Shown here: piece after piece, positions 31,915 through 41,040 of the stretch
Layout of the letters: every line of letters starts with the position of its first letter
Numbering within the stretch: position 1 is the stretch's first letter
NCBI GenBank assembly: GCA_964035575.1
Contig: OZ037841.1
Span: 1,798,001-1,862,000, forward strand
Length of the DNA: 64,000 nucleotides
Direction of reading: 5' to 3'
DNA from: Rhynchopus sp. YZ270_cl-10
Taxonomy: Eukaryota > Euglenozoa > Diplonemea > Diplonemida > Diplonemidae
Made by a program: the position numbers and the translations under genes
The notes under the pieces: generated by a model
Database searches by the model: none
What the model saw: the letters and a program-made list of their open reading frames with translations, nothing else
What the model was told of the DNA's origin: nothing

Positions 31915-33271
31915 ATATTCATATTTCAAGCCTCTTACACTCTCAGTGCTTTCTGTTCTCCTGAATCGAAAGCACATGAATTAAAGTTCTATGTATCTTC
32001 ATGAGTGCCTGTTGCATGTAGCGATCAAATGCATGCAACGTTATCCTCGGAACATACTTTCACGCATACCGTTGCTGGTGTTTGTGCCTTGTGTGGGCGA
32101 ACATCTGCTCTGGTTCATATCTTTTTTCTCTTTTTTTATATATCTCTTTTCATGCATTGGACACCCAGAAAAACCGTCTGTAAGTATCCCCGCCTTTGGG
32201 TTGCATAGAGTAGAGTGCAGAACCCGCCTTTTGTGTTGCGTCTGGTACCACAGAACTGGTAGATATTCTTCTCTCAACAAAGCATTTTTTTTTTTGAAAT
32301 TTCATCGTCTGTGTGGTTCAGCATTGAACTGCCGCGAAACAAACGTATCTTTCCCGAAATAAATGTTAGAGAGATGAGTCCGTGTCTTTTTTTAAATTAT
32401 GCTCTGGTCTTTTTGTTATTTTTGTCTTGGTTTTTTTTTGCGCGGCTGGCAATTATCGTCTCAGCAAAGTTCCTGTCTCGAGATAATTAGTGTTTCAATA
32501 AATTGGTCATCGATTATTGCTGTCGCCTTTTGCGGTAAGGTCCCAGCGCTCCACTGTATTCTTCATAGTGCTCCTTTGTTGGAGGTGACTAACTAATCAG
32601 CAGAGTCGTAGCATCGCCACAAGATTGTTTATTTCTCGTTCTTCTGTTTGTTTTCCTTTTTCTTGTGCATAAAGAACAGCACGTCCTCAGTGAAGGATGT
32701 GCTTTGCACTGTCGGGGAAATGCACATCAAAGCCTTAGTGTTCCTTTCTTTTTGTTCAAAGCGCCCTTCAAAAAAACGATTTATTTGCTCTTACGTGTGT
32801 GTTTTGTTGCCTTTTGAGATCTTGTTGTTTTCCCAAAAGACGCGATATTTTGTTTAGATGTGTGTGCACGAGATGCACATTACATTGCTCAGCACATTCA
32901 CGATTTCTTCAGAATTAATCGACCTCTTGGTAAATCCATTATAATTGTTCAGTGTCACACCCCAGGATCACGCACCCCAGTATACAACCCCTCACAGACG
33001 CTATACCTTCCACCTTTTCCTTTTCCTTTCCTTTTTTTTTTTTACACATTATACTTTCCCTGCATACATCAGCGCAACAGTTTTACATACTAAACTTTTA
33101 CACAATATATTGCAATACCGAATACCTATTTTTCATTTTCTTTCGTTGTCATCTAAGCAGTTCATTTTGTGACATCTTTTTACTGTCTGCATCTTTTACT
33201 TTCTTTAGCTCTACTAAGCTCAGCTCATCTTACCACATTTGCTTCTTTCTTTTGAACCCATCATAAACCAC
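31915..33271. other. Spacer between receptor copies 1 and 2, right part
   Basis: No supported gene. A further decayed family Y piece lies at 32690-32850. A half copy of the hairpin motif, CTACTAAGCTCAGCTCATCT, lies at 33211-33230, after TTTCTTTAG, and matches the region just before receptor copy 1 at 26023-26045. The last 40 bp before the ATG (TTTGCTTCTTTCTTTTGAAC and following) are conserved before three of the four copies. Confidence 0.45.
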
Positions 33272-35643
33272 ATGATGACAACGAGAACCTCGTCATGGTG
33301 CACACAACAGCTGTCCCTTCTCCTCCTCCTTGCCTGCACGACAGTCCCACCTGCAGCAGGGGTGCCACAGCAGCCGATCAGAGTCATGGCAGTGCTCTCC
33401 ACCCAGACACCCGTCACCCCACACGGTGCATGGGGTCCAGTGTCAGCCTGCATGCAGATCACACCTAGCTGCAAGGGCGGGTTTCCTCCACTTCACGCAT
33501 GGCTGCGGCAGCAGCGGTCTGACGCACGAGGCAGCGTCTTCCTCACTGGACCTGACACCAAAAGTCGTTTCATTCTGTCGTACCCTTCGCAGTATCTTTT
33601 CAACCTTGAAGCCTGGCGACGACTTAGTGTTGACTTTGGAGTGCTCCAAGACGAAACGTTTGTGACGATGGACGGTCGTGCTGATGTTGCGATACAGTTC
33701 CTGGAGGCGGCTCACGTTCCCATGATTGCGTCAAGCATGATGTCTGACAACACATTTCCTATGTTCTACGGTCTCACCGAGCGGATTCACTACAAAACCA
33801 TTGATGGTGTAACTATCGCGACGATTACACTCTGGTCTGATGTCTGGCAGGGAGGCTCGTTTGGCTTCTTCCGTCACGCAGTCATCCTTCCTGTTGTCTG
33901 CAAACGTGCCCGTGCACGTGGTGCACAACGTATCGTTGTCTTCATTTCTGGAACAGCCTACGGTGCTGACGACCCCACCATCTACTCACAGTACGACATT
34001 GATGTTGCGGTCTTCACTTTCGTCCCTGGAGACACCATCAAAACCAATGGGACGACCATATACAGGACAGGGCCTGATTATGGACTGCTGTCGGTGAGCC
34101 TTGTGCAGGATGGTGCAGTGTGGACGGATTCGTTTGAGGCAATCAGTCTCAACACACCACCTGCAGGATACGACACGGCTGTGTTTGCTGCGGACCAGGC
34201 CTGGGCACAGCTCGCGTTGGACCAGGCGAATGCGAACAACGTTGCTCTCACTGTGTCCACTGCAGCGCTTGACCCATCCTCTGGCCCGAATGGCGAACTT
34301 CTCTGTGCCGTGAACGAATGCCACATGGGACGTATGGGGTGTGATGCAATATATGAATGGGCCACATGGGCCGATGTGGTGGTGACTGTGGGTGGGTCCT
34401 TCAGAGGTCCTGGGTGGCCGGCCGGCCCAGTGACGAACGGCGACATCTATGCGGGGAACCCGTTCACAAATTTGATGTGCACACAGAACTACACAGGTCC
34501 AGGGTTGTTGCGTATTTTGGGCTGCTTGCGATTCCTGTTGCGTGGAAGATGACAGAGAAGCAGCGCCGCATCAACGCACTCTTCAACAACAACAAGATTG
34601 CTGAGGAATGTGCCGTTGCGGTTGTGGAGCTGCGTCTCTCGGACCTGGATTACTTACTGGAGCTGGACAACCCGAACAAAATCCAAGCAGCCTTCGTCTC
34701 CATTGTGAAGCAGCTGAAGGTGTACATGGCGTTCATGCCAAAGACTCTCCTTGCTGATCGTGTGGGGAGTGATGAAGAGAAGAATGAGGGATCTGATAGT
34801 TCATCCAAGTTCAGCAATAGCAGAAGCAAGCAGTCTTCTTTAAAGTCACGCCAGAAAGATCAGGTCAGGCAAGCAACAAACTTCACAAAACGCAAGCACA
34901 TTTCGATGTTGTGCCTGAACAGCAGAAACCACACTGCACTCTGCGATAAGTCGGACAGTGCAGGTGTGGTGCACACAGCACTGATTGAGAACTTCACCTT
35001 CACTGTTGCGACACACAAGGGTGTGTCCGAGCCTATGTGTGGCGACCGTCTTGTGGCATCGTGGAACACTATCGTCGACCGTGCGGGACACTGTGAGCGT
35101 GCGTGCGATGCAGCACATGCATTGCTTCAAAAGTTCGGGGACACCAAAACCTGTGATGAGCAGGCAGTGATTACACCGAACATTGGAATTGCTTCAGGAA
35201 AGGGACTCTTTGGTTTGTTTGGAGGCACGGCAACAAAGAAGTACGACGTTATCGGGAAGGTGCTGCCGTCTGCAACGATTCTGATGCTTCTGAACAAAGA
35301 GCACGAGACGCACATCCTCGTCACTGCGAAGGTTGCAGAGGCTGTGGGCTCTGCCTATTTTGTGAGCATTGTGGACTACGTGCACTACGCGAAGCTGGAT
35401 CGGGCGAGCTTTATCTTTGAGCTGTGTGAGCGCAAAGAAAATAAAGACGGAGACGAGTGGATGTACACATTGGACTCACACGCCAAGAACGACCCTTACC
35501 TTGTGTGCAACGATGCATGGAGGCAGGTGATCAAGGACGGCACTCTCCCTTCGGCTGAAGGGCTGAGTGAAAAACTACGTTCCATTGCTGCGGATGAGAA
35601 GCAGCAGTATATTGCGCCGTGTGCTTCACTGAATCTCTTGTAA
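33272..35643 (+). pseudogene. Receptor copy 2, internally deleted
   Basis: Starts at 33272 like the other copies. It is collinear with them until TATTTTGG at about 34520, where the sequence jumps to GCTGCTTGCGATTCC. Compared with copy 1 this removes 586 nt (equivalent to 27329-27914), that is, the end of the nucleotidase C-terminal domain, the CEPC loop and most of the TM helix. Because 586 is not a multiple of three, the upstream frame ends at 34552 after 426 residues. Downstream, the pseudo-cyclase frame stays open to 35643 with normal codon use and its own linker sequence. A secreted, truncated ectodomain could still be made; a separate cytosolic product would need an internal start. The event looks recent because the downstream frame has not decayed. 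Confidence 0.8.
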
Positions 35644-36935
35644 CTAAGTGAGGATGGTCTCTGAGTGGCCAACTACACGAACCCAAGCTATTTGTGAGGG
35701 TGGTGAATAGGTTATTTATTTGATGCCTAAGTTCCCGAACAGGGTTCTGAGGCGATTGTCTAGACAACAAAAATCAAGAAATTATAATACGAGTAATATA
35801 TTATCAGATAATATTTATGGTTCTAGTAACACACCTTTGGCCGCCTGTTCGCGCACTGTTTCTGCTCACCTATTTTCTATTGGTGCACCTGGCTACGTTC
35901 AGTGCGACCGATTGCAGTGTTTGCATCTATATTACACCGCTACGCCTATTATTTACTGGTTCAGCATGCTTGCAGCACACAGTCGCAGCAAATTGTCCCT
36001 TTCTCCTGTTCCTATACAATCAAAAACAGAGGGGAACAAAACATCTCACTTTTTTTCTAATTTTTTTCTCTTCCGGCAGCCCTGTGTACACTGCTTTGTC
36101 ATCATACAGCATACATCTGTAAACTATCAAAAATGTCTCCATTTTGAGGCAAGTGTTCTTACCTCCATCATATCGCCGCAGATTCTTCCTGTCATTGTCT
36201 GTCATTAAGCAGGGAGTCCATGCGTGAGAATCCCCCGCCAACGCGTGTCGGTCAACGGAAAGTGCTTGTACGACGTCGAACACTTCACTCCGTTTAGTTA
36301 AAGATGTGCCTCTGCCATCTTCTCCGTGGAAGCGCATCTGAGACCTTCTAAAGAGAGAGCTGCTTCCCGTTTCCATGACATTCAAGCTCCTTGCCAAATG
36401 AACAACTTTTTTAGCACTGTGGTGCTTGCGGGTCGCGACAGGTGAGGTGCTGTCGGCGAAGTTGACCGGCGCCTCACAATGGATTTTTCTTTGAGGCGGA
36501 CTTTCAGAGTCCGCCATAGTCCGTCTCTAACTCAGGCGGACCGAATTGTCTAATTTTTTTCATATTGAACCCCTTTTTGCTGAGATTGGCACGTTTTACA
36601 CAACTACTCTTTTTCGAGCCTTTGTTTCCACAAAGGCAGCATTGCAAAACCGCATCAACCTTGCGACGCTGACATCGTATGTAAGTCAGATGGACTTATT
36701 TTCATCAAGAATTTCACTTTTTTGTTTATCTGAGGAACAGAAGTAATCGAGAGAGATGTCGTCGGGAGATCTCTCGTTCTTTTTCGCCTTGTGCGGAGTC
36801 GTGGCGACTCTGTTTTCTTTCCTTGAGCATTTTTATTGGGGGATGGGTTGTGCAAGCAAAGTAAGGCAATAGGAGAAAATATACCACTAAGCGTGAAAGG
36901 GGAGATGCCCTTGAGCATGAACTGGGGGAACAACT
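35644..36935. other. Spacer between receptor copies 2 and 3, with a hypothetical minus ORF
   Basis: A minus-strand ORF of 165 codons (36020-36517) has fairly balanced composition in its first 120 residues, but no recognised domain, and its start overlaps the palindrome GGCGGACTCTGAAAGTCCGCC (split here as GGCGGACT/AGTCCGCC arms). I give the ORF about 0.2 chance of being a gene. A copy of the phrase TTTGTTTCCACAAA (36607-36620) links to repeat family X. The rest shows nothing. Confidence 0.35.
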
Positions 36936-37396
36936 TAAACCCCCCTCCCAACTATTGTTTACATACAGGTATTGTTTACATATAATTATTCACAGCTATT
37001 ATTTACATCCAATTACTATTTACATTCGAATTATTTATTTACACCCCCTTTTTTTTGCAGGTTTTTGGTGACGGGGTGCGGATTCGTGACCAAAAACACA
37101 ATTTTTTGGAATTTCCGGAATCTGTCCAGAAAATGGTGGGGTCGATGTTGAAAATTGGACAATTTTTTGACCACTTAAATTTTGGAAAATATGAGCCCGG
37201 TCACTAGGTGGGGCCCATTTTCGGCCAAAAACTCACACTCATCCAGGTTACTGCAGAAATACAGTTGGACCGCGCGTCCCCCACGGGTGGTGTTCTTCCT
37301 GTGAAGGATGAGGGATATTCCTCTCGCTTTCCATAAAGCTTTGAACCACACGTCTTCCCGGAAACCCCTACGGTAACAACTGCGTGCCTTCGCGTA

Positions 37397-39998
37397 CACC
37401 GTGCGCTGGTCAGAGGTCTGACCAGGTAATACCTGGTCAGATTTATGACCAGGTACACCTGGTCAGATCTGACCAGGTACACCTGGTCATGACCAGGTAT
37501 ACCTGGTCATGACCAGGTGTACCTGGTCAGATGACCAGGTACCTGGTAGGTTCCCAGACCCACGCAGTACCACGTCGCAGTACTACGCAAAATTTACCAC
37601 CAGACCCTGTCTTCGTGCACCTGAAGTACAACGCCGCAGACAGGCCAAACATGCGTTGGACTCAGAGGAATGCCCGCTGTGCAGGTATCATGAGAACCAA
37701 CTCCCAGCAACAAGGGGCGCCTTTTGGCGGGCGTTGTTGAGGGTGTTTGGGGTGCAAAGTTTTCCACAATTTTGATGCGCGGGTACAGAAGTGTTGTCTT
37801 GTTCTTTCATCTCTAGGAATGTAAATGTCAATCGCGTTTAACTACCACGAGGGCTTGTTCAGTGAACCCACAAGGGGTCGAAGGGGGTTGGTTATCCCAT
37901 ATCTATCAAAGGTTGTGTCGACCAGGCGAAACCACTATGTTACGCTGTACGTTGTTAAATCCGAAGAAATAACACTTTAGCAGCCGCAGGAAGTTTGCTA
38001 AAAAGAGTGCCTCACGCTACACAAACCACCACCCGCGATTGACTTAGATGTTATAACAAAGAGAATTCAGAACAAAACAACACCCTGCCCCATACACACT
38101 AAATTGTCATGCTTCAAGAGCATGCCTGGGCCAAAATTACTGTTGACAAAAAAGGCAACAAGACCACCCACAAGGAGTGTGAAATGTGCACTGGTTTTCT
38201 GGGGGAACGCAATATTTTCTTGTGTCTAGTCCTCCGCAAGCAGAGGACAGACTTTCCGGAAGGTTTCCAAAGGTCGAATTTCTTGCACTAGCTATGCTCC
38301 CTGGGTTAAATGGCAATAGCAGTGACTGACAAAATATTCCCACCCCCCAGGTCTTCGTCCACAAACCCAGAATAGATTGATGTGGGTGAAGCCTTTCGGA
38401 TTTTTGAGTTGTTGATAGAATGTCGAAGAGCGGCGAAACTTCTCATCGCAATCACGGATGCAGTTCAGATTTCACGATCCTGTGATGAGTGTAAATGTGG
38501 GGTGTGATTAAGTTATGGTGTATAAACGCAGTACTGTAAAATCGTTTAATTTGTCACCTACAATTCTTCCGTCCCTAATACAGAAAGTATCACTCAAGGC
38601 TGTACTTTAAAAAGTAGACACAAAAAATCGCCCGACGTAATGTGAGGGGGTGACAAAATTCATTTATGACTGATATTTCAACTCGGTTAATTAGGGTGTG
38701 ACAAATTAAACGATTTTCCAGTATTAAAGATGAGGTTAATGAAGAAAGTGGTAATAACTATGCATTGCCGTGAAATAAGGTAGCCTTTTTTTCACGCCAC
38801 AGCGGATTTCCTGCTGCACTAATGGTTCCCAAGCGAAGCGAGGGGACCATGTATAAGTATTTACCGAGCGAAGCGAGGTGAATATTATGTGCAGCAGGTA
38901 ACGAGCACGCCTGCAGAAGTTTAAAAACGGCTGCCTTATGACAAGCAATATGTAAGTTTATTCCGATTACACAAAGTAGGGGTAGTCTGCAAGCACCAGC
39001 CAAAAAAGAGTGAGATCGGTGATCAGGGAAAACAAACACCACCACACAACAACTTGACAACCACTAAAGGAATGAATCTACACTAGTGCCTGACAGTTAA
39101 ACATATTTACGTACCTTGTCTTCATCGTAACCTGCGCCTTCGCTGCTGTCAAGGTGCCTTCTCTGGGTACAGTGCCCAGTGTCCAGTACAGAAAAAAAAA
39201 TTCGTCTAAAAAATCGAGTACGCAAAACCACATTTTAGACATTTTAGACCCCTACAGAGGCTCAAAAGTGCCAAATTTTGCTTTTATGGCCTCAAATCGT
39301 AAAAATTAGCTACTACAGTACACGGGGTATGACCGTATTTTGGCTGAAATTTTGACTTGAAAATTTTTTTCAACATTTGCCCAATCTGAGGTTTTCTTTG
39401 GATTTTTTGGGCCATTTTATGACCTACCACGGCCAGTTTTGGGCAAAAAAGTTATTTTTTCTTTGGTCAAAAATCGCCTTGTCTAACCACTGTTTCGTGT
39501 AGGATTGTTCAAATACGTGTATTTGGTGAAACCCCAGATGGTCAAAACACCCGAATTTTGCGTTTTTTTGCATTTTTCGGTGCCCCAAGACCCAACCCAG
39601 AGGCCAAATTTTTCCCGAAAAAAAAAATTTTTTTTTTTGAGATTTTTCGATTTTTTGCTAAGGTGATGCCCATACAAAATGTACAGGGTGCACACAAATA
39701 GCCGTGGAATAAATTCTAGATGCTCTAAACTGCTCGTAAGTGCCTTTATTTGCACTTTTAGCCCAGTTTTGAGGTCATATGGACCCACCAAGGGCATTTT
39801 TGTGTTGTCAAAAAAAAAAAAAAAACCTGGTCACAGTGGCCAAATACCTGGTCACTGACCAGGTATACCTGGTCAATACCTGGTCATTGACCAGGTATAC
39901 CTGGTCATGACCAGGTGTACCTGGTCAATCTGACCAGGTCAAAACCTGGTCATATTACCTGGTCAACTGACCAGGTATCCTCTGACCAGCGCACGGTG
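37397..39998. mobile_element. Middle DNA transposon, 2.6 kb, TA-flanked, with CCAGGT palindrome arrays
   Basis: Perfect 20-bp inverted ends, CACCGTGCGCTGGTCAGAGG (37397-37416) and its inverse (39979-39998), each flanked outside by TA. Just inside each end lie arrays of TGACCAGGT/ACCTGGTCA palindromes (37417-37550; 39828-39978). The inside has short Cys-containing frames (37509-37775 and 38109-38291, + strand) that might be remains of a transposase zinc-binding region, and a 39200-39800 section matching dispersed family B. TA duplication suggests the Tc1/mariner superfamily or a relative; no DDE/D domain is recognised. Confidence 0.75.
38534..38721. mobile_element. Innermost TA-flanked MITE (mariner-like)
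   Basis: 188 bp. Ends CTGTAAAATCGTTTAATTTG and CTGGAAAATCGTTTAATTTG (read inward from each side, continuing TCAC), flanked by TA at 38532-38533 and 38722-38723. One mismatch within the 24-bp ends. The interior includes TAATACAGAAAGTATCACTC, shared with the GC-rich repeat at 22720. It sits inside the 2.6-kb element, so it is the third level of nesting. Confidence 0.8.
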
Positions 39999-40510
39999 TA
40001 GGCAAGAACCTCCTTGCGAGTCTTCTCCCCTGAGAACTGCGTTTCCCCCAGAGCCCTAGCAAAGTCCAGTGCCCCTTGCACGGTTTTACTCACTTTTGCC
40101 ATTTTTGTATTTGTTTTCATCCTGTTGTCAAGTAAGTTGTGTGGGAAATTATGGGAAAATGTAGGTTTCCTATAGGAACCTATAGGAAACCAAGGGTACC
40201 AATTTTTACCGTTGGTTTATTTTGCTCTCGGGGGGTATCCATCATATTTCCAATTGGACTTTTTGCTCGTCGTTTTTTTTATTGAACCCAGAAACTTAAC
40301 TCTGAGTTCATTAAAAAAAAAATCGGGGAGAAAGTCCCAGTAGAACCCAGATGAAATAAAAATAAGGACCCCAGGTTACCTTTTGGGGGGGGGTGGTTTA
40401 TGGACTGACCCACATGTACTATTTACATTTAAATTATTTACGTGTATTATTTACATGCACGAATACTATTTACATAAAAATATGTAAACAATAGCTGTGA
40501 GGGGGGTTTA

Positions 40511-41040
40511 CATATTTATTTTACTCTCCCCGTTTTATAGTGTTGAAAGGTGCACACGCCAAGAGAAGAATGACACCACTTCCAGGATAACACCCTGCGT
40601 TTACACTGGGTATTCCAACCACAACCCCGCACCACCTGCGAGCCATCCTCGCATGCTGGCGGCGTACTTTGGCGTGCGCTTGAGGTGCTTCTCTCAACTC
40701 CATATGAATGAACGAACAATAAAAAGAATAAAGTGATCAAAGTGATCAGCACACACAAAAATATGCTTCTCCCCTCCCTCCTTCTTATACATATCTCGTT
40801 CTCTTCTCTCTGTCTCTAAAGAACGCCAGACGGAAAGGACCACGTGTCTGTACATCAGCGTGTTCACCAGAAAGCGCAAAGCACTTTACATATGGACGAA
40901 ATTCTAAATCAGTCTTCTGATTCAGACCAGTTTTATGCACTGAGCCTTTTGGGGGTTGTCTACACTTTCAAAAACAGGTTTTGTTTTATGTGAGCCAAGG
41001 TTTGCATTTGCTTCTTTCTTTTGAACCCATCATAAACCAA
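40511..41040. other. Spacer before receptor copy 3
   Basis: No supported gene. The last 70 nt (TTATGTGAGCCAAGG, then TTTGCATTTGCTTCTTTC) match the leader of copy 4 at 44672-44720. The frame is open upstream of the shared paired Met by 20 codons, but that extension differs between copies. Confidence 0.5.

Larger units (their letters stand above)
37175..40120 (-). pseudogene. Small ORF of the outer transposon, split by an insertion
   Basis: On the minus strand the ORF starts at 40120 and runs 40 codons to the TA at 39999-40000. It resumes at the matching TA (37395-37396) and continues in the same phase to a stop at 37175. Counting the TA once gives 113 codons. The 5' part is a helical, Lys/Arg-containing segment; the 3' part has aromatic and Cys residues (CYRRG, VWFKALW, QLYFCSNLDECEF) that could form a small zinc-binding DNA-binding fold. 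No homolog is recognised. Phase continuity across the TA is good evidence that the ORF was once translated. Confidence 0.6.
36936..40510. mobile_element. Outer DNA transposon with ATTTACAT-repeat ends, interrupted by a second element
   Basis: Left end TAAACCCCCCTCCCAACTAT followed by TGTTTACATA (36936-36965). Right end is the inverse (40481-40510, read TAAACCCCCCTCACAGCTAT on the minus strand). Both ends continue inward with several direct copies of ATTTACAT or TTGTTTACAT. Removing the inner insertion leaves about 970 bp with one minus ORF of 113 codons. No known transposase is recognised, so it is probably non-autonomous or of an unfamiliar family. The target duplication is unclear. Confidence 0.7.

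Noticed and set aside
37417-37550. CRISPR-like array of CCAGGT palindromes
   Set aside because: Units are short palindromes without constant-length unique spacers, and they are mirrored at the other end of a transposon in a eukaryotic context.
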